A stretch of DNA of 64,000 nucleotides. Origin: Apoda limacodes. Lineage: Eukaryota; Arthropoda; Insecta; Lepidoptera; Limacodidae. Positions 23,026-34,066 of the stretch are shown here, in pieces. The notes beneath the pieces are model-generated. The model worked only from the letters and a program-made list of their open reading frames with translations. It searched no databases and was not told the origin of the DNA. The stretch lies in contig OX291542.1 in NCBI GenBank assembly GCA_946406115.1, forward strand, positions 35,731,321 to 35,795,320, given 5' to 3'. Positions within the stretch are counted from its first letter, which is position 1. The number at the start of each line of letters is the position of its first letter. The position numbers and the translations under genes are program-made.

Positions 23026-23993
23026 TTCGGAGTGTTTTTACTTACAAAATTAAATTAACTAAATTTACTTAGTTTACGGTAATTATACGGGCCCATCTAG
23101 AATTTTGTATAATGTAAGACACAAGGTAATTAACGAACTGAGACCAAGCTTTCTAAGAGCGCTTAATATTCATACCTTTACTGAGCCAGTTTAGATGTTT
23201 GCTTTAGAGGCTTATTTTTTAACCTAAGCAAGTTTGTTTTTTTTTAGTTTTATCTTTTTTTAGTTGTGAAAAGTGCAAATTACTATTTCAACTACTACTA
23301 AACATATTCCGAGTGATGATTCAAGTAAAAAAATATAATATATTGGTAAATTAATTTGATCGTAAATCCGTGCAAAATGTATCTCGGACTATGCAAAAGA
23401 TAAGAGTAATTACACAATTAAGTACCTGTACAATATTTAATTAAATGAAACATAAATCAGGTGTGATGTTTAAGATTTCTACAACAAATTCATCATGTGA
23501 TTAAAATATAACCTTATTTCTACAGTTAGTCGTATCTAAAATTTAGTCCTAAATGTACGACTATAGAGAATATCTAGCAGCTGTAATGTAGCTCAGGCTC
23601 GACCTTGCTCGGCTGCTAATGTTACTAGATGCACTGCAAACCGTTTTATTATATTAGTTGGTAATGCCTACTGTGAGTACCTGAACCATTTAACTAAGCC
23701 TTTGTACATCTACCTTATGTTTGTAATTGTATGATTTTATAAATAAATTATTATAATTATAATTATTAATGGTAGCGCGATAGAATATACAAGCCATCTT
23801 TTCATCAAAAACATTGAACATATATTTCTCACTTTTCAATTATAATAATAAGAAAAGGGAATAAAAGTCTAAAAGTCTTATCAGGATTAGGTTTTAGTTT
23901 TAGATATTTTGATAAAAATACTTAGTCAAATTCTGAAGTAATCAAATATTTTTTTTCATTTTTAATAGTTAACGAGAACATCAGGACAATTAA
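23026..23993. other. AT-rich, possible retroposon 3' end, no gene
   Basis: 23580-23765 reads like a 3' UTR with AATAAA-like 'ataaataaatta' and a simple (AATTAT)-type tail, which might be an old LINE end. Nothing else recognised. Confidence 0.3.
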
Positions 23994-24335
23994 AAAACTG
24001 GCCAAGTTCAAGTCGAACTCGAACACGAAGGGTTCCATACCATTATCTATAAAAACGGCAAAAATATAACGTTTGTTGTATAGGAGCCCCCCTAAAATAT
24101 TTGTTTTATTTGAATTTAATTATTTATTTTTGGAGTAAATATATAAGTAAATATTCTGTAAATATTTCAATCGTCTACCTGTTGCCGTTATCAATATCAA
24201 GCAAAAACGAGCAAAAAAATCACGTTTGTTGTATCGGAGCTCCCTTAAATATTTATTTTGTATCATTTTTAATGTTTATTGTTATAGCGGCAACAGAAAT
24301 ACATCATGAGTTTTTAAACTTATGCGTTCCATAAC
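23994..24335 (-). repeat. GGGTTCCGTAC-family repeat (minus copy, head lost)
   Basis: The tail comes first: 'actggccaagttcaagtcgaactcgaacacgaagggttccatacc'. Then come 'tgttgtataggagccccc' and 'gcggcaacagaaatacatc'. It is collinear with 41459-41745. Confidence 0.65.
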
Positions 24336-24370
24336 TAATTTAAAAATAATATAATGGGATTAAACGCGTT

Positions 24371-24420
24371 GTTATTTGGCAAAATACTTTTTTCCCGATC
24401 TGTAAATTTTGCCAAATAAC
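24371..24420. repeat. Perfect 15-bp inverted repeat (hairpin)
   Basis: GTTATTTGGCAAAAT at 24371-24385 and its exact complement ATTTTGCCAAATAAC at 24406-24420, with a 20-nt loop. No coding context. Confidence 0.85.
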
Positions 24421-24698
24421 GACTATTATATACACAGATACATGTGCCCGCTGAATTTCTTCCTCTACGGTTGATTTTTCTTCTTATTTTTTTATGAATT
24501 ATAAGTTGATCTCACAAAGAGCATAGGAATTAGCTAACCAAGTGCGTGTCTTAGGTTCTACAACCATTATGTTAGAGTTTTTAACACTAGAAACTTTTGA
24601 ACGAATTCTGTTTAATTTTGATTCAAAGAAGGTCATTTTTAAAACAACGGATATAAAATGCAGCTGAACACACAGAGTCGTTGCTAAATTATAAATTA

Positions 24699-24985
24699 CT
24701 AGACTTTGCCACCGGCTCCGCCCGCCCGTTATTCTGTTATCGGCGTGGAACTCCTTAATTATACTAATGAAGTTTGCTATAGCAAGCTATAGCTACATCT
24801 TTTGTTCTTTAAACTCTGTTATAGTCCCGAGGGAACTTTTGAATTTTTCGAGATAAAAAGTAGCCTATATGCTATTCTAGGACCAAACCTATGTGACTTC
24901 CAAGTTTGTCCAGTGGTTAAAGCGAGATTGAGTAACAAACGTCTATCTAGACATACAAACTTTCACATTTATAATATTAGTAGGA
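24699..24985 (-). mobile_element. Short nonautonomous Helitron-like element
   Basis: 287 bp; on the minus strand it starts A|TCCTACTAATATTATAAATG and ends 'gccggtggcaaagtCTAG'. It shares middle phrases with 22322-23025 ('tatactaatgaagtttgctat', 'aaagtagcctat'). Confidence 0.7.
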
Positions 24986-25214
24986 TGCATTAAATTATAC
25001 AGAAGTCGACACGTTATATTGATATTATTAACATTTTATTTATCACATATAATCTTTGTTTTCATTAATTTTTGTTAACAGAGAAACTTCTTAATAGTTA
25101 AAAACATAACCCTAGCTTTATGTGTCGGTATTAATAGGAAAGCGCCCGCAGCGTCGAGCTTCCTTCAGAGCCAGCTTCAACTAATTAGATGCAGTGACAA
25201 CTTTGTATCAGAGT

Positions 25215-25305
25215 ACCGTCTCGTCGAGATACCGTCTCGTCGAGATACCGTCTCGTCGAGATACCGTCTCGTCGAGATACCGTCTCGTCGAGATACCGTC
25301 TCGTA
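25215..25305. repeat. 16-bp minisatellite, five units plus a part
   Basis: Identical ACCGTCTCGTCGAGAT units begin at 25215, 25231, 25247, 25263 and 25279, with a partial unit at 25295. Each unit contains the near-palindrome TCTCGTCGAGA. 16 is not a multiple of 3, so both strands are open only because the unit lacks stops; the frames are not evidence of a gene. Confidence 0.95.
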
Positions 25306-25754
25306 GAAAGCTTTTGATAAAACTGCAAGCTTTTTTATCACTGTTGGAAATTAACTCGTTGTCAAAGACAGGTTTTTTTAAGGATAAATAAAAATTAATA
25401 AGACTAAAGTAATTTAAATTTATTTCATTATTATTCATTCTTGGATCAAAATATTTTTATATCTATTAATTAAAAATCAGGAGAAAACTCATACTAATAA
25501 ATAAAAACAAACAATATATTTTGTTTTTTTTAGTTATTAGTTTGAGAATTCTTCTGATTATATTATGTTATACGTTAGGATAGAAAATATAGTTGTGAGA
25601 TTTATTTTTTTAACTTGAATTATCTATCGGAATACGTTTAGTAGTAGTTGAAATAGTAATTTGTGCTTGCAATTTACTAAAATAAAAAATATGGCCCTAA
25701 AGCAAACATCTAAACTGGCTCAGTCCGTAAACACATTCTGTAAACTTAACAATT

Positions 25755-25880
25755 TTTAGGGTTCTATACTGAACAAGGAACCCTCATAGTTTCACCATGT
25801 CCGTCCGTTTGTCTGTCTGTCCGCAGTAAGCTCAAATACCATTAGTACTAGAAAGCTTTAATTTGGCATGGGTGTACATA
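25755..25880 (+). repeat. GGGTTCCGTAC-family head fragment
   Basis: It reads 'tttttagggttctatactgaacaaggaaccctcatag' with '(ctgt)ctgtccg' following, then the similarity ends. Confidence 0.5.
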
Positions 25881-27479
25881 TTCATTCGCCGACAGAGGTA
25901 AATATAATTAAAAAAAAATAATTAGGGTAACTCTCCTACACGTAAAGTGGGGATGAATATTTTCTTCTCGTAAACGCCAAAGTGTTGGTTGTTGTTGGAT
26001 AGCTCGATTAAAAATATTGATGGTGTGCGGAAACCATTTTATCGATTGGAAATTGCGATTTTGATTTGTTAGAGCCCCATGTGTGTGTGTGTGTGTGTCC
26101 CTCGTTCTGCCAGCTGAAAGTAATGAGAGTATTTAACGAAATTAAAAAGAAAAGAGTAATAGTCGACCACCATAAAAACATAGTCGGAAAAGTAAAAATG
26201 TCGTACAAATTCCATTAAAAGGTACTTAGATGAAGTTTATACTTATATAACACAGGTATTAAATATAGGTTAATGAACATTAAATAAAAATACAATTATA
26301 ACATTCTGAATACTGTGACTTACTGAATTAATAAAAATATTTACGTCCGCAATCGTGCGCGGCGCTTGGCGATACAGGGTGCAAACTGAATAATCTAGTT
26401 GTTCGATCGTAAAATAAATTCTAAATATACATTTTTCGTTAAATTTACGCCAGGTTCCTATATCTATTGGACATAATTTTAACTTATTTAAAATAGAATA
26501 ACATTTTAGTAAGAACATTGCGTGTAATGTCTCACTTATTTTGTTTGAAAATAATATTAAACTGTTTAAAAAATGTCACTCTAATGACTTTAAATTGATT
26601 AACATTATTAATAAATACTGTTATTATGTAGTGTACTCAATTTCAATTTCTTTTTTCGTAATTTGTCCATAGATTATTGCAACTTAATAATATTTTTTTA
26701 TTGTGTAGTATTATTATGACTTTGCCTGCGGTTGTAGATTATAAAATCAAAGGAATTATCTACTTACCAAATATTGTAATGTAAATCAACATTGTAAAGA
26801 ATTGTTCATAAAACATTGGATTCAATTTAATACCAAGATATAATTATGTGCCCTCGGTGAAAACTGATATAAGTCGACTTATAGCACTTATTAGATTATT
26901 AGACATATCTAATCAGTGTCAAATGCTCTTTTTATCTATCTTATTTACGTAGCCTTAGCTATACTAGATACGGAGATATTTTTCGTGCACAATAATATAA
27001 GTTAACGTATATCAGCGAAGAGTCTTTAATGCCTTGTGTGTGATAATATAACTTGACATCCACTCATAAAATTGAATAGACCTTGTTTAAATTATAAGTG
27101 TAAAATAATACAAAATTATTTTAATCATCTCACCCACAGACAGTATATCGATATAAGATTGTGTGTTATGATACAATTAAAAATGTATTGTTGTTCACGA
27201 TTGCATCTTTAAATATCAATAACGTGAATAATGGTGTTATTCTATATAATACATTTAAAACTTAATAACCAATGTCAAAATTTGGTCTTCTTCTAATATA
27301 TTTCGATCTACATTATTTTTGACGAGACTGCTTATGAACTATTACATTCGTGTCTATTAATACACTTTAGTTACATCAAAAATCTTATCAACTCCTTGGA
27401 AGCATTTCAAAACGTCTGTTGGTGTCAACTGATACAATTCGATAATTCTATCTTCTTATGTGTGAGCTTCTTACTGGCG
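25881..27479. other. AT-rich, no gene recognised
   Basis: It contains (GT)n at 26081-26098. Open frames at 26008-26208 and 26270-26518 (minus) have no recognisable motifs. Confidence 0.4.
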
Positions 27480-27499
27480 CGAAAGAGATAGAGTATGTT

Positions 27500-28203
27500 C
27501 ATTCGCGAAAACTAATTATGCTTATTGCTACATGTGGCCAGAATCAAGTGGAGGCAGAGGAGCAAATCAAATTCTCTATCTTTGACTACTATTGCATCCA
27601 AACGCGTCAAAATTCATTATGTACTCAGATTTATGCGCCGGGCAAAGTAAGAATTCCGTGGTAGCAACAATGTCACTCATACTTGTGCAGAACTCCGAAC
27701 AATTAACTACTACAGAACACAAATTTCTAGTACCTTGTCACACACATTTGGAAGAAGATTCTAATCATGCTTTGATAAAACGAACTACAAAGCGCACTTC
27801 TATGAGAGACCAAGAGATTGGTGTCAGTTGGTACGAAGTTCGTCTAATCATACTAATCAACTTTCTATAATAGAAATTTGTTATAAAGATTTTGATGATT
27901 TTTCCAAAAACCAACCTCAATTAAAGAAAGTAAATTCCATTGGCGAAAAGTTTGTGTGGCTGAATGTTCAAATTTTTAAGTATACCACAAAATCAGTTTC
28001 CTATATTTAGTTACAAAGAGAGCTACGGAGCCATCGATTACAATTTTATGTCATATGCGAAAAGAAACAAAAGATATGAACAAAGTATTAATTTAGAGAG
28101 TATTAAGAAGCGTTATGTTGGACCAGTACCTATAACAGCAGAGAAAAAAGCAGATCTGATCTCTCCTTTGGATTATAATGAACCAAGTGCTTATGAGTTC
28201 TAA
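27500..28203 (+). pseudogene. Broken copy of a repetitive insect gene family (transposon-like, function unknown)
   Basis: Three plus-strand frames join into one C-terminal protein half. Motifs in order: 'CYMWPESSGGRGANQI', 'FIMYSDLCAGQSKNSV' (the position where relatives have a W/YSD-CGGQN motif), 'HKFLVPCHTHLEEDSNHA', 'WYEVR', 'SIIEICYKDFDDFSK', 'GEKFVWLNVQIFKYTTKSV', 'FSYKESYG' and 'PITAEKKADLISPLDYNEPS', ending in a TAA at 28201. Two frameshifts (about 27840 and 27990) break it. The pattern matches my memory of a many-copy uncharacterised insect family with an Asp/Gly-Gln-Asn motif and a G-H-T-H motif, suggesting a mobile origin. I cannot name it with certainty. Confidence 0.5.
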
Positions 28204-28439
28204 TTTTTTTAATTATTCATTTGACCGATATGATTCGACCGATGACATATTGTAATATGATCCTATTACCTGTGATAATATGGTCCAGATGACATCCAGA
28301 TTTAACAGAGGAACAAAAATTTTATGCTATTCGATCTTAGAACACTTTTATTGCCATGTTACTTACTATTTAAATGTTAGTTAGTTAAACTTTCGCGTTT
28401 TTCACTTATTATTAGTATAGAACTCGGGTCTTAACGCGA

Positions 28440-29092
28440 TGCACGTAAGTACGTATACGGAACGTACCTGTATTGGGTGCCGACGTTTCGACAAGCATTG
28501 CATTTTATCGTGGTCACGGCTGTTCTGGCTGAAGAGCGCGGCGTCGACTTCTGGCCGCTCGTGCAGTTTCTTTCTACTTTCTTTTGTCGCATTACTTTAT
28601 TTCAATAGCTTCGCGTACAAATCATGGATAATAGTGGCGCTCAGTGGCCTCTCCACTTTCGGTTCGCGAAGTTCAATCCAGTGATTTTGTGAGCCATTGA
28701 GTAGATGGTCGGCTATGTCTGATTTATTTGTTTGTCGGTTTTTGATAGCAGCTATGTGCTCTTTATTTAACCCTTTCCGCTATAGTGCGTTTCGTTTGGC
28801 CTACGTACGACTTCCCACAGCTGCAGTCTATCCCGTAAACACCTGGTCTTTGGTAGGTAATAGAATCCTTCGGTGTCCGCAGGTGTTTGGCAATTTTAGA
28901 GCGCGGTGTGTACACTGTCTTGATAGAGTATTTACTTAGTAAAGTTCCTATTTTGTCCGTTACTCCCTTTAGGTATGGCATAAAGGCTGCCTGTCTATTC
29001 ACTTCAGGTTTTCTATTTCTTTGTGCACGTCGCGGCTGTCGTTTGCATACTTTATACCCATTCCTTTTTAGTACCTCCTGCACGTGTTTTAA
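28440..29092 (-). pseudogene. Penelope-like element C-terminus with GIY-YIG endonuclease
   Basis: The minus frame at 28763-29083 has the linker 'FMPYLKGVTDKIGTLL' and 'TVYTPRSKIAKHLRTPKD', then 'GVYGIDCSCGKSYVGQTKRT' and 'IAERVK'. GVY and YVG are the two halves of the GIY-YIG signature, with the catalytic Arg in 'ERVK'. Further residues (about 28700-28440) continue the Penelope C-terminus in other frames ('LNGSQNHWIELREPKVE', 'RPEVDAALQPEQP', 'VETSAPNTG'). The reverse transcriptase lies upstream in such elements and is absent here, so this is a truncated copy. Confidence 0.85.
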
Positions 29093-29536
29093 ATTAAATT
29101 AAATGTCTATAGTATATTTTTATTTCTATACTGTTTTACTGTGCTTGCTTTCAAATGCCATACGCTGGCCTAGTGTTTTAACAATCGCAAACTAAAGATG
29201 CTTCTGTTTTGTGATAGTTTTGTTTTGGATTTTTTTTATGTATTAGTTTTAATGTTTTTAAATGCTATTTCGATTCGCAGGTGTATCATATTTCACCAAC
29301 ATCAATCGTACCACTAGATTTAGTGTAAAATTAAATAAATTTTTGTTAAATTATTTTACACATATTTACTGTAATGTGACGAATAATACAAGTTGTTTAT
29401 TTCCCTTATTGCTCTAAATTAATTAAATATATTGCTATTCTTCATATATCATAGTATAGAGGCTAAAAATACCTGTCTTTATTATTTTTTACAAAAGGAA
29501 TAAAATCATAAGTCAAAGTTATACTTGGAAAAATAC

Positions 29537-29574
29537 AATAATAATAATAATATATATATATATATATATATATA
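29537..29574. repeat. Simple repeat (AAT)n/(TA)n
   Basis: A short AAT run passes directly into a pure TA run of about 24 bases. Confidence 0.9.
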
Positions 29575-29639
29575 GATTAAGGATTTATTATTTATTACAT
29601 TGTATATTTATTTAATATAGTATACATAATATTTTGTTC

Positions 29640-31593
29640 TAATAATGATGATAGTGACGACTTCCACTCTTTACCTTCTTCCGATGAATTGGACGATAGT
29701 TTTCATAGTGCTTCATCTCTTCCTCTTAGCTTCACTCTATCCTCGTACTTTTTAAATACTTTCAAAAATTTTTTATATCATCAACATTAATGCCCAAAGT
29801 ATTCCGGCTCATTTTCCTGATATGCTAGCGTCTTTTGAAAATAAAAACATACAGGCCATTTTGGTCTCAGAATCCTGGTTAAAACCATCTTTACCATTAA
29901 CTTCTTACTCTCTTCCTAGTTTCCATCTTATTCGCAATGACCGTATTGGTAGGTGTGGTGGTGGAGTTGCTATTTATCTTCGATCACACATCCCATTTAC
30001 TAGTGAGCACTTCACCTCAACCACCTCCTGCTAATATGGCAGAGCATCTTTTGATCGAAATTACTATATCACACATTAAAATTCTTTTAGGTGTTTTTAT
30101 AGTCCATCTGTACTTAACAACGACTTCAATTCTTTTGAAAATTTTTCTGAAATGTACACGGCTTCCTATGATCACACAAATGTTATGGGTGATTTTAATA
30201 CTTGCTTGATAAAAGATGATAATCACACAACCCGATTACGATCAATTGTTAATGGCTGAAACATGCAAATTCTACCTTTTAATGCTACTCACTTTTTTTC
30301 CGAACTGTGTTCCGTCGCTACTAGACCTTATTATAGTTTCCTCTCCTGACTTTGTATTCAAACATGGACAATGATCCGCAGATGCTTTTTCCTATCATGA
30401 TATTATCTTTCTGTCTTATAAAATCCGCCCTCCAAAATCAAAACCGAGAATACTCCTTCAGCGCAATTTTGGCGGCATCGATAGTGCAAGTCTTCATAAT
30501 GATGCTTCTAGCATAGACTTTTACAACAAATGATGTTGATCAAAAAGTTGAGATATTTAATTTACAATTAATTAAGCTTTACGATAAACATGCCCCTATT
30601 AGGCCTGTTAAAATTAAACATCTTCGAGCGCCATGGCTATCTGACGAGATTAAATCACTGCAGGCAAAAAAGTGTAGGGCTAAAGCCAAACTTAAGTTAA
30701 TTATTCAGAAGATAATCTTGAAAAGTATAGGAGCATACGAAATCGCTGTAATAGAGCGTGTAGAGATGCACAACGACACCATATCCATAATTCAGTTGAA
30801 AACGAGGATCCAGGCAAAGTCTGGAAATTTCTTGGGAAGTCACGGCAAGACTCCATTCCTTGTAATTTCAATATTGATTTACTCAATCAACACTTCACTA
30901 CCTCCACTGCTTTTGATTGTAGAAAAAAAAGGATAACCTTGGCTAATCTTTCAAATAAAGCAACTCCTGACTTATCTCCGTTTGTTTTTAATCAATTCAC
31001 TGATTGCTATGTTAAGAAGGGCATAAACTCCATTGCTTCGAATGCCGTTGGATGTGCCTGTATTGGCCGTAACATGATCCTTACAATCCTTGACATAATA
31101 GCTCCAACCATAACTCATATCCTTAATTCCTCAATTTCCTCTAATCAATTTCCTAGCACGGGGAAAGACGCTCAAATAATACCTTTACCGAAAAAAAACA
31201 ATCCTTCGTCTTTCTCTGATTATCGACCCATATCAATACTTCCTTTCCTTTCAAAAGTCCTCGAGCGCCTAGTGTACCAGCAGCTGAGCCTATTCCTTAC
31301 AAAAAATAACCTTTTTAATTCTTTACAGTCTGGATTTAGATCTGGTCATAGTACGGTCACTGCATTAACTAAAATTACTGATAACATTCGGCTTGGTATG
31401 GAAAATAAGCAATTGACAATACTTTCTTTACTAGACTTCAGTAATGCTTTTAATTCTGTCGATTTTGACATTTTTCTTTGTTTATTACGCTCTCTGAACA
31501 TATCTCCAACAGCGATTGATTGGTTTCATAGCTACTTGCATGGTCGCCGACAGCGCATTCGGGTCGGCGAAAATCTGTCGGCCTGGTGCAACA
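29640..31593 (+). mobile_element. LINE-A type non-LTR retrotransposon, second copy (5' and 3' incomplete)
   Basis: Plus-strand order: an acidic lead-in 'DDFHSLPSSDELDDS', the endonuclease start 'HINAQS' in a broken frame, 'AILVSESWLKPSLPLTSY' (catalytic Glu), 'IRNDRIGRCGGGVAIYLRSH', 'VMGDFNT' (catalytic Asp/Asn), 'THFFPNCVPSLLDLIIVSS', 'SADAFSYHDIIFLSYKIRPP', then the linker and RT. It matches LINE-A at 15445-17500 motif by motif. RT similarity stops abruptly at 31593, before the GVPQG and YADD motifs. Many stops and frameshifts are present. Confidence 0.88.
30939..31593 (+). pseudogene. LINE-A type reverse transcriptase fingers/palm, truncated
   Basis: Longest open part of the 29.6 kb copy. 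It has 'AVGCACIGRNMILTILDII', 'STGKDAQIIPLPKK', 'FSDYRPISILPFLSKVLERL', 'LQSGFRSGHSTVTALTKI', 'LLDFSNAFNSVDFDIFLC' (first catalytic Asp region) and 'WFHSYLHGRRQRIRVGE'. Coding similarity ends at 'SAWCN'; the frame then runs to 31694 through unrelated sequence. The YADD motif is missing. Confidence 0.85.
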
Positions 31594-31814
31594 TTTCCGC
31601 ATTGATAGGTCAGAGCAAATTCATGAGCAGATATCCCAGCATAGTTATTGGTTCGAGAACTGAGCCCCTCGCGATGGTGGGCGTTAAAAAATAACTAGTT
31701 CTGCTGTGGGATATTGCTCTATAACTTTGTCAGTTGTTAAACTCATGTGCGTGAAGAGTCGAGTTACGTCCATGTCACCGCTATGAGACCTGTATAGGCA
31801 CGCATAGACACGAG
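31594..31814. other. Junction segment between LINE-A copy and copia
   Basis: 221 bp that match neither the LINE nor recognisable copia gag. No LTR, TIR or duplication is visible, so how the two elements became adjacent is unresolved. Confidence 0.4.
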
Positions 31815-32167
31815 TGTGGCGAGAAATTTTTTGCTGCAAAGAAGTTGGTCATTTCAAAAAGGATTGTCTAAAGAAGGTCGAATATCGAAATAAAGAAGAC
31901 ACGTACAAAAATATTAATATGATGTTGTTATTAGTAAATTCTTTTGATTCAGCAAGTGACCGCAAGAATTGGTTCGTAAATAATGGTGCCACGAGTCATG
32001 TTACTATGAGAGGAAATTTTTTACGTTATTTGGAATATTTCGCGGATTTTCACACAGTGACCACTTCTGGTGGCAATGTTATACAAGCTGTAGTAAAAGA
32101 AACAATCGTCATTAAAGCAGATGTAAATGGCAAACAAAAGAGTATCTTCCTAAGAGATTTTTCGTAA
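31814..32167 (+). pseudogene. copia Gag zinc knuckle and aspartic protease start
   Basis: The frame has the CCHC knuckle with its first Cys replaced (I-F-C-C-K-E-V-G-H-F-K-K-D-C). It then has the protease active-site region 'WFVNNGATSHVT', where relatives have D-S/T-G at the catalytic triplet; here the Asp position is Asn, so the protease would be inactive. It ends at a stop in 'FLRDFS'. Confidence 0.85.
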
Positions 32168-32325
32168 GAGTAACTAAGATAATCCGAGTAGTGTGTTGAG
32201 GACCATATGTACGATAAAGGTTGATGGATAAATTGCTGCGGAAGGCAGAAGGCAAAGATATGGAGGACTTTATTAACTTAAGATTAAGGCATTCCCATCT
32301 GTAGCCACGATCAATTTAGTGGAAA

Positions 32326-33000
32326 ACGATGATATACTACAACTGTATCACGAGACCTTAGGGCACAGAAATAAGAGACATGTAAATGATGTTATTTAAA
32401 TCGAACAATGGATAAAAACTACAGAGATTGGGAAAATGTGTCAGAGCTGCGTTTTCAGCAAGGCACATGAACAGAAATTTGGAGTTCGGGAACAAGCTAC
32501 GAAGCCAGGTGAACGCTGATTTCTGTGGGCCCTTTCCTTACTTATATTTAAAATGTAAATATGTTTTGTTATTTAAGGACAACTACACAAGTTTTCGCTT
32601 TGTATATTTTTTTAAAAGAAAAGTAGGAAGTATTTGTTAAATTGGAGCAAATGCTTGCAGAAGAAAAGGTTGCTGGACATACGGTTAAGGAGATATAGAA
32701 CGATAATGGTGCTGAATTCGACAATGAAAGGAGAAAAAAATGTTGAATAAGAATGGAATAGCTTAAACTTACAATGCCTTATTCGCCGGAGCAGAACCGC
32801 TTTGTTGATCGGGACAACAGAACTTGTTGAGCTGGCTAGATAAATGATTTAAGCACATGAAGAGATGCCTCAACAGTTGTGGGCAGAACTTGTGGTATAT
32901 ATTTTAATCCAGAATAAATTCTCACATGAACTATGGTTTGGTAGAAATGCTTATATCAAACACTTAGATAATAATAGTCGGCTCGCCTAGTTATAAACAC
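32326..33000 (+). pseudogene. copia integrase region, broken
   Basis: The H-H/C-C zinc part is readable as 'YHETLGHRNKRHVNDVI' then 'CQSCVFSKAHEQKFG'. The catalytic core follows with 'VNADFCGPF', 'VLLFKDNYTSFRFVYFFKRK' and 'NDNGAEFDNERR', then 'MPYSPEQN' and 'LWAELVVY'. Several stops and frame changes split it. Confidence 0.8.
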
Positions 33001-33439
33001 ATACCAAAGCAGAAAAGGAAGAAATTGCAGAAAAAGGCTGTAAGGTGTGTTTTAGTAAAATATGACAATGACGATGGATATAGGCTATGAGGATAAGGAT
33101 AATAATTGCTTAGTATTCTTGAGATTTCATATTCAATTAATTACTTTAGACCTCAAAAAAGGATAAGATACTTTGGGTATAGAACTTGAAAAGATTTCAT
33201 CAGAAAAAAACAAAGTAGATTTTCTATTGAAGAAGATATAAATATCAACTTTCCAAAATCAGAAAATATATTAAAGGGTAAGCTAGCTCAGAAAACAGTG
33301 ATGAAATTTTTGATGATGCAAGAAGTTGCACTTCTGGAAAGTCCATTGAATTAGGGAGGAAAATAGATGAAATCAGTAATGAACATGCTGAAAATGAGGA
33401 TGATTTGTTACCAGATCAGAAAATTTCCGAATAAGAGAA

Positions 33440-34066
33440 CAGAATTCTACGAAACCGTGCATTCCTTTATATATGCTAAATTAACATACTCCGAACCACT
33501 CTGTTATACAGATGCTATTGAAAGTTCTGACAGTGAGGGCTGGAAACAGGCTATGAAAAGCGAAATGAACTATGAAGGAAAATAAGACTTGAAAATTTTT
33601 CAAACTTTCAAAAGACAGAAAAGCTATTGCGCTTTCATGGGTTTATCGAGTAAAACTGAACCCAGACGGTACAGTCGATAAATAAAAGGCAAGACTTGTT
33701 ATGAAAAGATTTTTGCAGAAGAAATAATTAAATTATGACCAAACATTTAGCCCAATGGTAAGAGTGGAAACTATTACAGCTATACTAAGATTTGCGGCTT
33801 GTGAATATTTTAAAATGATGCAATTTGATGTGTCTACAGCTTTCCTTTACGGTTCACTCAATGAAGAGATTTTTATGAAGCAACCAGCAGGTTACTGGAA
33901 GAGTTTGTTTGCTGAATAAAAGTCTATACGGCCTAAAACAAGCATATCGTTGCTAGAATAAGCACATAATGGATTTCTTTAAGAAAAAAGGTTTAAAGAT
34001 TAGTGAGGCTGATCCTTGTTTGCTTATTAGAGTAACGGATTGTGGTAAACTTATTGTCGCATTATA
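33440..34066 (+). pseudogene. copia reverse transcriptase, upstream part to the Tc1 insertion
   Basis: It starts with 'EPLCYTDAIESSDSEGWKQA' and 'MKSEMN'. In other frames come 'KAIALSWVYRVKLNPDGTVD', 'KARLVMKRFLQKK', 'TFSPMVRVETITAILRFAA', 'MMQFDVSTAFLYGSLNEEIF' and 'MKQPAGY', ending 'KLIVAL' at the insertion site. The residues just after the insertion are those of the RT active-site block, with Gly in place of the first Asp of the DD pair (YVGD), so the copy is dead apart from its stops. Confidence 0.85.

Noticed and set aside
25194..25438. Repetitive Arg/Ser-rich frames on both strands
   Set aside because: They arise from the 16-bp minisatellite, which lacks stops in either direction.
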